A stretch of DNA of 45,000 nucleotides from Adiantum capillus-veneris (lineage: Eukaryota; Streptophyta; Polypodiopsida; Polypodiales; Pteridaceae), in contig CM043951.1 in the NCBI GenBank assembly GCA_014529385.2, positions 113,756,469 through 113,801,468 of the forward strand, written 5' to 3'. Made by a program: the position numbers and the translations under genes. Below are positions 1-10,689 of the stretch, one piece after another; within the stretch, counting starts at the first letter, position 1, and the number at the start of each line of letters is the position of its first letter. A model generated the notes under the pieces. The model was not told the DNA's origin. It ran no database searches and saw nothing but the letters and a program-made list of their open reading frames with translations.

Positions 1-2
1 TG

Positions 3-83
3 CTGCCTTCACTCATGGTGGGCTCCGTCGATCCAAAAGTACTGGTGAAATGTCTTCAGAAGATAGGGAAGAAGGTGGATCTT
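3..83 (+). pseudogene. possible fragment of an HMA (heavy-metal-associated) domain
   Basis: Frame 3 reads a short peptide with the pattern VGSVDPKVLVKCLQKIGKKV, which resembles the second half of the ferredoxin-like HMA fold of plant heavy-metal-associated proteins, where a VDP-x-x-L-x-x-x-L-x-K-x-GK-x-V stretch is usual. The frame stops at TAG 81-83. The CxxC metal-binding motif would lie upstream of the window. If the CACTA left end is upstream, this would be a captured host fragment. The similarity is short and judged by eye. Confidence 0.25.
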
Positions 84-510
84 TAGGGCGACAAGAGTCA
101 CTACATCCCCGACACAATGACCATCTAGACAACCTCTAGTCATTAGACTTACGTTAAATTAGATTTAGCTTTATTTTTAGTTAGATTTACGTTTATTTAG
201 ATTTACGCTTATTTACGTTAGATCGAGTCCACGCAAGAATTACTTACGGTTTAGGGTTTAGAGTTAGACGAACAGTGAAAAGATCTACTGTGAAAAGATG
301 TTAAGATGAAGTGAAGTGCTACAGCTAGAGAAGAGGCAAAGGGATTTTGTCCACTACATGCAGTATCATGTAGACGTGGGTGTGTAGATTTCTTGTACCC
401 ACAAATATAGGTATTGACCACTAAAGACGAGATTATAACCCGGTGGTTCTGATCTCCGTGCACCTCTAGACCGAGGTGTGCGGGGATTGGACATGACTAG
501 AGAATGTGAG

Positions 511-586
<76 letters not shown>

Positions 587-648
587 GACGAAGAATGCCA
601 ATAGAATATTAAATTTGTTGTCCAGGTTATAAGTTTTTTATCCTCATT
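84..648. other. non-coding stretch 5' of the CACTA transposase
   Basis: No supported gene. Positions 140-240 are T/A-rich with repeated TTAGATTTA-like words. A pure AG microsatellite occupies 513-583. This presumably contains the promoter and leader of the transposase, but no convincing TATA box could be placed. Confidence 0.5.
513..583. repeat. (AG)n microsatellite
   Basis: About 35 uninterrupted AG dinucleotides, located 66 bp upstream of the transposase ATG. Confidence 0.97.
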
Positions 649-3600
649 ATGAGTAGCGACGAGGATGTGGGACCGTCCAACCGAAACACCTATCTCTCAA
701 CGAGGGTCTTATGTCCTTGTAATCAATGCAAGCATGCTGTGCGACGGACAAGACGTGTTTCTTTGCAGCACGTTCGCGAATTTGGCGAGTTCGATCCATC
801 TATTATAGATCGAGTTGTTGCCAATTATAACTCGTCGGACTCTGACGCTGGCCAACAAGCAGCAATCTTGCAACCCAATAGACGTGTTCGCAGGCGCTTT
901 GGTCAAGCAGCATATGTGAGGCCACAAGATGTAGCCTCTGACAGCTCGGGGGATGATCATGCAGAGCACATTCCCAACGAGGCAATGTTTGAGCCCGAGA
1001 TTGATGAAATGATCGAGACGATCATGGATTCAGAAAGGCTTATCTATGATGATATGAAAAGTGAAGCCGATACGTCATTGTATAATGGAGCACGTATGTC
1101 TAGATTGAAAGCACTCCTGGTTCTTCTCAACATGCAGGCAAAGTTTGGATGGAGTGACACTAGCGTCACAACGCTTTTCAGGTGATCTATTACAGTTAGT
1201 TTACTTTAATAGAACTCTAAATGTATAATGATCTGATAGATTTTTACACGACTGTATCATATTTTTATGTTGTGTAGATTGCTGAAAGAGCACATACTAC
1301 CAGCTGACAATGTGATGCCAGATTCCCGAGATGAAGCAAGAAAGATTTTGCGAAACTTGGGAATGGATTACAATTCTATCCACGCTTGTCCTAATGACTG
1401 CATTCTTTTCAGAGGGGAATACACAGACATGGAGAAGTGTCCGAAATGTGATTCCGAAAGATATCGAGTAGATCTCCACGGGACAAAAATTCCACAAAAG
1501 GTTTTGCGACATTTTCCTTTGCTTCCTCGCATCAAGCATTTCTTCGAATGTAAGTCCATGGCCGCCCTAGCATCATGGCATGAGGAGAATAAATCTTCGG
1601 ATGGTGTGCTACGAATTCCTGCAGATTGCGCAGCCTGGAAACATATAGATGGAACATGGTCGGATTTTGCCAGGGAAGCTCGAAATTTGCGCTTAGGCCT
1701 GGCTATGGATGGCATAAATCCATTTGGTCAAAGATCAACATCTTACAGTGTATGGCCCATTGTCATCGTCAACTAGAACATTCCCCCGTGGTTGACTACG
1801 AAGAAGGGGCACCTATGGCTAAGCTTGATTGTGCCAGGGCGATATAAAGTGGGGAATATGGATGTGTATCTTCGTCCACTATTGGAAGAGCTACAACAAT
1901 TGTGGATTGGCATAGAGGTGGTGGATATGAGCCGACACACAGGACGACGGAATGCTTTGATCAGAGGCATTCTAATGTGGACCATGCATGACTATCCCGG
2001 GCTAACAGAATGCTCGGGTGATCTATTGACACTCCTCACTCAGACACTGTAAATATTGTTTTTTCCCATAGTTGATCTATTATCATGTGTATACATGCAG
2101 GGCTTCAAACAAGCGGATATAGAGCATGTGTCACATGTGGACCTAGACTGAATGCACGTAGGGCACCCTCACTGAAGAAGCAAATCTACGAAGGTCATCA
2201 AGCGTATCTTCCAGAGAATCATGTGTTACGCGACGGCTTTTTGGGAAGAGAGCCACCAAGGATGTCTGCACAAGCATGGTTAGAGCAGAAGGAGATGTGC
2301 GATGACGGATTGCCTCCAGGGATGAAGAGACTATCTCTATGGTACGAGTTACCATACTGGCCCCGACTCATGATCAATCACTTGCTCGATCCAATGCACA
2401 TATTCAAGAATGTGGGTAATCTACTATGGGACCATTTGACCGGCAAGAAAGATACTTTGGGAGCCAGAGTTGACCTTAGAAATGTGGATCGTATGGAGCA
2501 ATATTGGCCGCAAACAGCGTCTGATGGATCGATAAAACTCCCTAAAGCACCATGGATTTTCACAGGAGCCCAAGAACGCAAAGTAAAAGAGGCCATTCGA
2601 TCTTTGCGGACCCCCACTGGCGTAATGCACTCGCTCCGAACGTGTTTCACTAAAGAAGGAAAGCTTACCGGTTTGAAGTCACACGATTGGCATAAAATGT
2701 GTCAGGTACGTTCATAGTGGACTTTAATATCATTGCATAAAATGTGGACTTTAATATCATTGCTGCACATACTTTACAGTTTATTTTACCAGTTGCCATT
2801 GAGGGATGTTTGTCTCTCGACATCCGTAACACAATCTACAAACTTGCAAAGCTGGTGCAATGGATCTCACAAAAGGAGATCAACGTAGACTCCATACCAT
2901 TCGCCAAACTAAATGCTGCGGAGCTTGTGTGCATGTTTGAGAAACATTTTCCTACTACAATGCTAACCATTCAGGTGCATCTTCTTGTTCACATAGTTGA
3001 TGAGGTGGAAATAGCTGGCACAGTTCATTCCAGATGGATGTTCTTCTTAGAGCGTTTCATGAAAATGCTTAAGGGATATGTGCGTCAAAAGGCACGTCCG
3101 GAGGGTAGCATGGCAGAAGGTTGGTTGGTATCAGAGTCCCTAGTGTACATTGGAGAGTGGCTAGACGGATTTGATAAATCCCGGGACACGCTATGGCGAA
3201 CCATAGATGATGAGCGCATATCTGGGATTGTCATGTGCAATCTCGGTGTTGAGAAGAAGATGACGGAAGATCTAGAGGCTAAAATCAACCGATTTTGCAT
3301 GCTTCACAATCCAGTGATGCAAAAGTGGATTTCACAATATGAGGATGCAAAGCAAGAGTGACAAAGGGCACGAATCGAGTGGAGACGGGGAAGACGACCA
3401 CCGATGCACTATCCAGCGGTTCTGGAGAGCCTACCAACCTTCATGAGCTTAAGATGGTTGCACAACCAATTGAAAAGCGCACAACAATGCGGTGACGAAG
3501 TGACTGAAGAAGAGTGGGAGTACTCTCGGGGTTGCGCGACCAAGGTAAGTTTGCAATGTACGACTAGCAAGTGACTTTATTTATAAACGTTTGAACGGCC

Positions 3601-4377
3601 ACTCATAATCTTTGTTCGTTGTAGTATAAGTCATACACAGCAGCATGGTGTAAAGGTCGACATTTTAGGGTGGAACGAATCGACAAAAAGCGTTTTACTC
3701 AAGATTGTGGAATCATGGCAAAATTTGAACAGTCTAGTCGACGACGTTCCTCTGATGCAGATCCTGTGGTGGCGGAACTCACTTACTTCGGCACGCTGCA
3801 AGAGATTTTGAGGATCGATTACAGAGGATTTTTTGTCGACTTGTTCGACGTGCAATGGTTCAAGATAATCATGGAGGGTCGCAACGCTACTGTGCGTAGA
3901 GGAGAGTCTGGTTTTCTTGAGGTGGATTCTACTAAGAAATGGACTGACCTAAGAGACACTTTCGTACTACCCGAGCATTGTGAACAAGTAAGTATGTAAA
4001 TAGTTAACATCCCCCTTTTACAAGTTATGTGATTGAAAGCTCTCATGTAAGTTATGTGGCTCTGGCAGGTAGTATTTCATCCTACAAAGTCTACATCAAA
4101 CTGGTGGTACGTCATAGAGGTAGCCCCTCGTAGTGCAAGGACGTATGAAGGCTACCATGTGCCAATCACAACGACATCAATGGAGGAGATCAGAGAAGAT
4201 GCTCAATCAGAAGCCGCTGCGGTGGTGCCAGACGAGCATCAAGATGCTACTACTCTATATGGGGTGCATGCAGAGGAGCTACAAAATGAAACAGAGGATA
4301 TGTGTTTAAACGGAGAGCTCTATATAGATATAGGAAGTTATGCTGAGTTATGCGAGGATGAGAGAGAGATCTCTTAA
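649..4377 (+). pseudogene. CACTA transposase (TNPD/Tnp2, Transposase_21 family), interrupted by two stops
   Basis: This is the catalytic transposase of the element. Exons deduced from GT-AG sites and frame continuity are 649-1181, 1278-2017, 2101-2705, 2780-3544, 3625-3987 and 4069-4377. Introns are 74-96 bp and all junction phases are compatible. The N-terminus has a transposase-associated zinc motif (CPCNQCKH). Exons 2-3 carry Transposase_21 with the DDE-type landmarks LAMDGINPFG (about 1700-1730) and DPMHIFKN (about 2390). Exon 4 matches DUF4218 (LPVAIEGCL at its start), and exons 5-6 match DUF4216 (LFDVQWFK, then VVFHP across the last intron). TAG at 1774-1776 and TGA at 3359-3361 lie inside otherwise open exons, so this copy cannot make full-length protein without readthrough. 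The start at 649 is the first ATG before the zinc motif. Confidence 0.88.
2717..2763 (+). repeat. 27-bp tandem duplication inside a transposase intron
   Basis: GTGGACTTTAATATCATTGC at 2717-2736 recurs at 2744-2763, a period of 27 bp. It lies within the intron 2706-2779 and leaves splice sites and frame intact. Confidence 0.9.
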
Positions 4378-4649
4378 AGCCACAAATATTGTATTTGAAC
4401 AATTTTGATCCGTGTTGTAAAAGCTCTGGCTCTCTAAGTACCTTCCATGGTGTATAACGCTCTTTTCTACTCGCGCTCACATCTTTTGATTGAAAATTCT
4501 GAGTTTTCGACTTGCCTCTTCTATCACTCGATTCATTGCGTCATTGTATTTATATGCGTCATTACGTCATTGTATTTAATGGTCTTTGCATCATTGTGTA
4601 CTCTATTCATTCAATATTAAGTTTAAATATTCGTGTGTTTAATGCAGGT

Positions 4650-5963
4650 ATGGATGATGAGGAGTTTCTTTCTTCTTTGTCACCGCAGTAGAGACAGTGG
4701 TACGTGTAGCGTCATCGCTCTGACGCATCATCGCGCGTTCCTACACCATCCGCATCTCCCTCTCTTTCGGAGCATTCGGCGCGCTCCAAAGCTTCGGCGT
4801 CGACGAGACGAGCTTCACACTCGTCTAGACATCGGCGCTCTAGTGGTGGCGGTGGCGGTTGTTGTGGGGATTCCGCCACCGATGCCTCCACACCGCCTCG
4901 TGTTCGACGAGGCTCTTTACCCTCCCCTTCTTTGCCCGCCCCCACACCAGCCACAGCATCGCCATCTACGCCAGGTTTTGCACGACTGACTGTTCCTAGA
5001 AGCTACACACCTCTACCTACTCCGCCAGGAGCCACCCCACTCGACACTCCTCGCTTCGGGGCCCAGACGCCGGTGGAGACACCTGACGTCCGTACCCCCA
5101 TCGACACGCCGCTAGAGACCCCTGCCGGGACACCCAGGTTCACGCGTCACCGGCCAGAGGGCTTGCCTTACTCCGTCGACATCAGCGGCGGCATCATCAT
5201 GGATGATGACGGCAAGAAGGTGATCTCGCGCATGCGTGGTCTTTGCTCTCAGCTGTTTAGACACTATATACTAAACAAATGGAGTGAAGTACCAAGTGAT
5301 TTAAAAAACAGAGTCATCAGCATACTTCATGATGAGTTTCCCGTTCCAACACGGGATCAACGCTTCAATGAAGACCTGATGAAGATTCGAATGCGCGAAT
5401 ACTGCAAACACAAGCGTTCCGAAGTGCAAAAAGCAATCAAGAATGGGTGGAATAGGCCAGATTGGCTGGCCAAAGAAGATTGGAAGAATGCGAAGAAAGC
5501 AGCGCGCGAGAATCTCGACAAGTGGAAGCAACAAAAGGATGCAGCCAGAGCGCGAGTAGAGGCAGGGAGCTCGCACCACTTGGGGAGCGGTGGATGGGCA
5601 TCATTTGAGGCCGATTTTGTAAGTCTTTTCACATTGCTCTTTATGCATGTTCGATAGTTTAGGGTTTATGAGTTTTTTAGTTCTAACATAATGAGATCTT
5701 TGTATGTTTTGACAATGGTCAATGACAGGACGTGATCCCACACCGTACGAGCGCGAGTACGCAGGCAGGAAGGGCTTAAACGCCCTAATGGACATTCTCA
5801 GTTCTCGCGGCGGCATGGTTAGTATTAGGGTTTACTCTTTTTTATTTTTTGTATTGTTTTATAAATGTCGTTATATGTTTATACTTACTGAAAGCTGTCT
5901 TATTGTCTTTTTTTGTAGAATCCGACAGATACGCCGCTTGGACGCGATGAGACGTCTGACTAG
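4650..5963 (+). pseudogene. second CACTA gene, TNPA-like (Transposase_24 / Ptta-En/Spm type)
   Basis: The frame runs from ATG 4650 through a Ser/Pro/Thr-rich low-complexity segment (about 4710-5170, many TP dipeptides) into a charged helical domain (about 5180-5610) with KWSEVPSDLK, RPDWLAKEDW and a His/Gly-rich GSSHHLGSGG motif. This pattern is typical of the plant En/Spm accessory protein that binds subterminal repeats. Two TAG codons at 4689-4691 and 4707-4709 interrupt the N-terminus, though the second could instead be a splice acceptor. Introns are likely at 5619-5728 and 5818-5918, with the stop at 5961-5963. The phase across the first intron does not match the open frame of the next exon, which suggests a one-base indel or a misjudged junction. 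Its partner sites are probably the boxes at 6329-6518. Confidence 0.65.
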
Positions 5964-6328
5964 ACGACGTCAGTTTAGCCGTAGCTAGATAGCATTAGTT
6001 TAGGGTTTCTCATAGCTTATGTATCATGAGACGGATTTTATACGTCTTTTTGAACCATGTATATTATTACATTTGTCACCGCAGTTTCTTTTGCCAATCA
6101 ATTCTTTATGCCTATGATGTTGTACAATTGTCATTATTACATTTGCCAATCAATTCATTTTGCCTATGATGTGTACAATTGTCAATTTTGCAAACAATGC
6201 GTCTTGTGGGTGACTATTTTGGGTCTATTATCTACCTTTGCACTTTTTTCAAAAAGTGAATCAAGTACAATATGGTTGATGGGTGGCAAGGCATTCAATG
6301 CCCTGCCACCAAAAAAATATTCTCTCGG
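5964..6328 (+). other. 3' non-coding part of CACTA with imperfect duplication
   Basis: No gene. A roughly 55-65-bp segment containing TTGCCAATCAATTC, CCTATGATG and TGTACAATTGTC occurs twice in tandem, at about 6063-6132 and 6133-6184, with small differences. Confidence 0.75.
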
Positions 6329-6518
6329 GCGTCGCTATAAGCGTCGCTATTTATGGCTCTGTAGCGTCGCTATGAGCGTCGCTATGAGCGTCGCTATAGT
6401 CTTCTGTGTAAACGTCGCTATAAGCGTCGCTATAGGCGTCGCTATACGTAGCGACGCTCGTAGCGACGCTTTTAGCGACGCCGGGGGTTATAAAAACCCA
6501 ATGTATTTCCGTCGCTAA
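6329..6518. repeat. CACTA subterminal repeat array (CGTCGCTA boxes)
   Basis: Twelve copies of the 8-mer CGTCGCTA lie within 190 bp. Eight are direct (from about 6330 to 6444), three are inverted (TAGCGACG at about 6449, 6460 and 6473), and one more is direct near 6511. A direct/inverted pair at about 6436-6457 forms a 9-bp stem with a TACG loop. In En/Spm elements such motifs are the TNPA binding sites that bring transposon ends together. Here their density, both orientations and position just inside the terminus support that role by inference. Confidence 0.92.
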
Positions 6519-6535
6519 CAGCGTCACAAGAGCAC

Positions 6536-6551
6536 ACAACCTCTTGTAGTG
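6536..6551 (+). repeat. right terminal inverted repeat of the CACTA element
   Basis: The sequence reads ACAACCTCTTGTAGTG. Its complement begins CACTACAAGAGG. The flanking base 6552 begins retroelement sequence. A 3-bp target duplication (expected GCA at 6552-6554 and beyond the left end) cannot be checked here. Confidence 0.88.
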
Positions 6552-8084
6552 GCATGAGTGTGTTATGACGCATATTTGGGCTCGGCCATCCACATAACCT
6601 TGTCCCAAATTTTTCCTTTTGTGCCACACATCTACTATTGGACAAATTTCTGGTAGCTCATCCATTGCCAACACCTTTACTGAACCTCTCTCTGGCTCTT
6701 TCTCCATTGGGTTAACCATTCTCTTCCACTGTCGCTTTAGCTTAGGCACCATCTCTATAAGCTGCCCAAAAATAACATCTGCCTTCTTGCTCGTCAGATC
6801 CTCCTTCAAGTCATAGCTTAATTGCCCATCCCCTAGTGGAAAATCTGAAACATGAAACTTTCGACGAGCTCTCCTTTTCCTCTTGGCCTTGACATCCTCG
6901 CCTTCATGGCTCTTTCCTTTCTTCTTACTAGGACCTGGGGCACTTCTTCCTTCCTTATCCTCTGTGGTCCTCTTCCCAATAGGCATCACTAATGTATCCT
7001 CTAGCTTTGATGCCTTCTCCAAGGTGACTACACTTAGCACTTTTGTCTTTCCCTTTTCCTCTTGGGTCAGTCCACTGGTTCCTTCGTCTCCCTTAATTTC
7101 GATGCCATAATCATTTGACCTAGTTAGCACCTGTCTTGGCAATGGATACATGTCTCCCCCCATCCTTGGTGGCTTATCACATTGTGGGCTGATGTGACCC
7201 AACTCTCCACAATTATAACATGTGGGCGTCTGCCTCCAATACCTACCATTGCTTTGTCCAACACCATTCCTAGGCCTTTCTTCACCTCTTGGATGATTTT
7301 CAAACCTCCCTTGACCTCGATTATTTCCCACTTGGCCTAGCATGTTTAGGCTGAGATTCTTCATCAAATCTACCACTTGCCTCATGTCTTGCCTTAGCCC
7401 ATCATCTTGCACCGATGTAGTGACCACTGTTGGCATAACCTGAGTAGTAACAGGAACCACTAGTTCATGATGAACCCCTGACATGCGACCTTGTAAAGAC
7501 TCTATAGGCTGAAATTCAGACCTCATTGGCAAAGAATCCACCCCTAACTGGCTCATTTTCCTTAACTTCCACTCTTTGTTCCTTGCTACCTCTAGTGCAT
7601 CTTCATATGTCCTAGGCTTCTTTAGCTCCACTCTCCAACGTATATTCTCCCAAAGACCAGTCAAGAACCTGTCCTTCTTCATCATGTCAGGTGGGTGTAC
7701 CTCTGGTGCTAAGGCCTTGCACATCCGCTCCCATGCCAATGAGAACTTACGTATGTACGCATCTACTGGCTCACCTTCCTTTTGCACCAAACCTTATACT
7801 TCTTGCCACACTTTGTCAGGATCTTCTATCTTCACAAACTCCACTTCCAACCCATGCCTTAGATTGTCCCAACTCAATCTTACAAGTGGATCAGCCACAC
7901 ACAACTCCTCTTCAAATGTTTTGGACCAGACTCGTGCATCACTCTTCAAACAAATTTGGAGAAGACGTAACATCTGCGCAGGGTCATGAATCTGGTTGCT
8001 AATGCAGGCAACCTCCATCTTTTCCAAAAAATCTTCCACATCTTCATCACTTCTTCCATGAAACTCCGGATAAGAGAAAGCCAT
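6552..8084 (-). pseudogene. Ty3-type gag and start of protease, cut by the CACTA insertion
   Basis: The ATG at 8084 begins MAFSYPEFHGRSDEDVEDF, the usual start of a Retrotrans_gag domain. The domain continues with WERMCKAL and FLTGLWENIRW. A CCHC zinc knuckle (CYNCGELGHISPQC, about 7170-7215) follows, then a basic linker. Near the left end the frame reaches a retropepsin-type active site, VDGRAQICV (about 6570-6594), where DG(G/A)A is usual. An in-frame TAA lies at 7794-7796. At 6551 the CACTA terminus replaces the rest of PR; the frame runs on through the terminal repeats to 6351, making a chimeric open frame of no likely function. RT, RNase H and IN would lie beyond the CACTA left end, outside the window. 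Confidence 0.85.
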
Positions 8085-9093
8085 GGCTACCCAAGTTACA
8101 ATGCTTTGAGAACCCCTTCGAACACACGTGCAAGAACCCAAAACTTCTCACTACCCAATCCCCAGAAACTTCAATGGAGCTCAACTTTAGATAAGGACAA
8201 ACACATGTACATCAAATGAGTTTTCATAGTTAATCATCGGAATGACAACAGGCAAAGGACATTCCAGGATCTCTCGTAATCTCCTTGGCCCGAACATAAA
8301 GACTATGCGCTGCTGGAAAAAAATCTTCCTGGACACATGAACATTTATCTGGATTCTTTAAGTTAAATGAAAAGGAGTGAATTGAGGGCCATTTTGATCA
8401 TCCATTAAAGCCAACCATGAAGCTCCCAAGAAGGCACACCTGACTTAACCTTTGATTTTGCCAAAATTTCAGCAGCATAACAGCATAAATGGCTCAAAAG
8501 ACCAAGAAACCAGCCATCATAACTTGGAAAAATTTTGACAGAGTTTCCCTAGAAGTAGAGCAGTAGGAACCCAAAATATAGACTGTATATATATGCATAA
8601 ATTGTCAACAATAGAACCCGAGCATCAAATAGGACTCACTAGTACATAGCCTATGGCGAGGTCACAAAAAGGGTGCTCCAGCTACCTGTATCACTGAAAG
8701 GATCTCCACACTTGAGAATCCCCCAGCTCAATAAAAACCTCACACTATCGACCCTCACACGAAGGCTAATGCAAATCGCGTATAGTCAAGTCTCAGAAAT
8801 GGCAGGGACTGCCAAATACAACCAAGTATGGCTCCACAAATGCGTACAATGGCAGTTTCCACAAGTAACGTACAATCCAGCAGACAATGCGCTCAAATAG
8901 GCGCCAAGTGATACATACCCACAACAACTGCAAGTGACATCACTGCTAGTATATCACTGTACTCCAGCTACCTGTACCTATGTGAATCACCTGTACCTGT
9001 ACCTGTAACCTGTAACCTATAACCTGTAACCTGTAACCTGTAGCCCCGAATCTCGAAGCTTGAAGCTCGAAGCAGAAGGTACTCGAAGAAGAT
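8085..9093 (-). other. presumed untranslated leader of the minus-strand Ty3 element
   Basis: No coding region. It lies between the gag start and a PBS-like motif at 9094-9110, so it is probably the 5' leader. It includes the CCTGTAA minisatellite at 8990-9043. Confidence 0.4.
8990..9043. repeat. CCTGTAA heptamer minisatellite
   Basis: About eight tandem copies of CCTGTA(A), beginning with 6-bp units and moving to 7-bp units, with one CCTATAA variant. The 7-bp period recalls plant telomere repeats, but the unit is different. Confidence 0.9.
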
Positions 9094-9110
9094 CCTCCGT
9101 GGGGGCGCCA
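9094..9110 (-). promoter_or_regulatory. candidate tRNA primer-binding site of the Ty3 element
   Basis: On the minus strand TGGCGCCCCCACGGAGG follows CACATTCTTT. TGGCGCC is the start of several plant retrotransposon PBSs, and CACA just before it could be an LTR end. No second LTR is in the window, so this is tentative. Confidence 0.35.
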
Positions 9111-10689
9111 AAAGAATGTGAGAGGATGAAAACACACACAGCGCCTCTATAACGACCCGACACACACTCTTGGGAAGATACACACACACACACACTATGG
9201 GGCACCACTCGGCTTACATAACCAGCCTGGCCGAGACAGGAAACACACAGACGGAGTGAGAAGAGAGAGATTTCCCACTTGCCCACTCAACACTCACACA
9301 TACACACTCACTCACACACTCTTAATTCAGCTCAAAGGAGGCAAATTGTTGTTTTTTAGACTCAATGAAGCTCAGCCCAACACCAATGGGGCAAATAGTT
9401 TACACAGTATTGAGGAAATACACCAGATACAACCACAAAGTTAAGTAGAGGCTTCACTCACCGGAGAAGATTACACAGAAAAATAGCAAAAAGTCTATGA
9501 GGAATTTGGAAAAATTGACAGCGCCATTGCGTTCGGAACGCCCAAAAACCCCACCCTACAATGTCACAGTGCTCAAATCCGACCTCGGATGAGCAGTTTA
9601 GGGCCAAAAAATGCTCCAAAAACAGCAAAAACACACTTGCGGCTGTTCCTCCTCTCTTCTCCACATTTTTTCTGGTCTTCTCTCTCTTTTTTCAGTTCCC
9701 ACACTTAGCTCTATTATTTGGGCACCCTTGGCCTTTTAGATGACCTCAAACGGACCCCGAACAGGCCAAAAACTGACCTCACAGTGCATAGTTGTCACCT
9801 TTTTGCATCATCCGCACACCTGGCACTCATCTCTTTTCAATAATGCGTCTCACAACCACGTGAAGTGGCCCCAAAAAGTGGTCCTAATGATGACCTTTTT
9901 GCATAACTCTCACAAGAAAACACCCACGTTGTGTCCGTCCTCATCCGCGTGCAAATATTGACCCCGTTCGCCCTCCTGACGCCACTAGATGCCATCTGAC
10001 GCACCTGCTTACCTCATGTTGTCAGCCCACGGATAGCTTCCTCAAGAAGTTTTACGCGCTACCAACTCCTCCTTATTGTAGAAAAAATACAGTGGTACTG
10101 GTAATAGTGAAAATCGATGCACTATGTACACCATGTCCTACCTGTACACACGTGGGCCCCACGTAACCACCTGGCTATGGAAATTGGGCAATCCTTTATT
10201 TGATGCACCATGCATGTATATGTACATATGCGCAATCCCTTGCTTGAAAAAACTCCTGACAACGCTTTGAAGGATAAGGCAAATTTTTTAGTTATTAGTA
10301 GAGACACAAAAAAGGAAAAAGAAATTCGATACAAAAAACAGATTTTGTCACAAATTAAGGGGGAGGGGGGGAGGGGAAGAAAGGAGATATTTTAACTAGG
10401 AGGGGTGTGAGAATTGAAGGTAAACATATTGGGTGCATTGAGCCAAAAAATAAGGAGTTTGGGGAGGTGGGATAGTTCAGGTGTGGTGCTAAGTTGAAGA
10501 GTGAGAGGCTTGATCAAGGTAGGAGAGAGATGAAGGTTGTACGAAGAGGGTGAAAAGGGAATTTTTACTACAAAGGGGGGGGGGGGTGTCTTTTGATTTG
10601 GGTTTCTTCATAAGGAGAGAGTGTCTATCATTGTAAGAAATAAGGGAGAAACAATTATGTGGAAAAAATGGGCACGGATGGTAAGGAAC
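9111..10689. other. possible LTR of the minus-strand Ty3 element, then unassigned sequence
   Basis: No gene supported. If 9094-9110 is a PBS, sequence to its right up to roughly 10.0-10.1 kb would be the 5' LTR, but its outer edge cannot be set without the partner LTR. There are CA-rich runs at 9130-9320 and a 12-13-base G run near 10576. Short reading frames here show no recognisable domain. Confidence 0.3.

Larger units (their letters stand above)
1..6551 (+). mobile_element. CACTA (En/Spm) DNA transposon, left end outside window
   Basis: The right terminus is clear: the strand ends in TAGTG at 6547-6551, so the inverted repeat read inward begins CACTACAAGAGG, a typical plant CACTA terminus. 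Inside it lie an array of short subterminal boxes, a TNPA-like gene and a Tnp2-type transposase, in the expected arrangement. No matching CACTA terminus or CGTCGCTA box cluster is visible near position 1, so the left end is either upstream of the window or deleted. The element interrupts a minus-strand Ty3 gag-protease frame exactly at 6551/6552. Both its genes carry stop codons, so this copy is probably non-autonomous. Confidence 0.88.

Noticed and set aside
101-110. CACTACA-like word at about 99-106 as the left CACTA terminus
   Set aside because: The bases after it do not match the right inverted repeat and there is no subterminal box array next to it.
4633-4989. Alternative His/Pro-rich frame overlapping the TNPA-like N-terminus
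   Set aside because: Shadow of the Ser/Pro-rich frame that leads directly into the recognised domain.
8897-8910. Second TTGGCGCC on the minus strand as PBS
   Set aside because: No CA LTR end before it and poor extension to any tRNA; 9094-9110 is slightly better.
8990-9043. Interstitial telomere repeat
   Set aside because: The unit CCTGTAA differs from plant telomere CCCTAAA in every copy.
10570-10590. G run as a functional quadruplex or tail
   Set aside because: Single homopolymer, no repeated G tracts around it.
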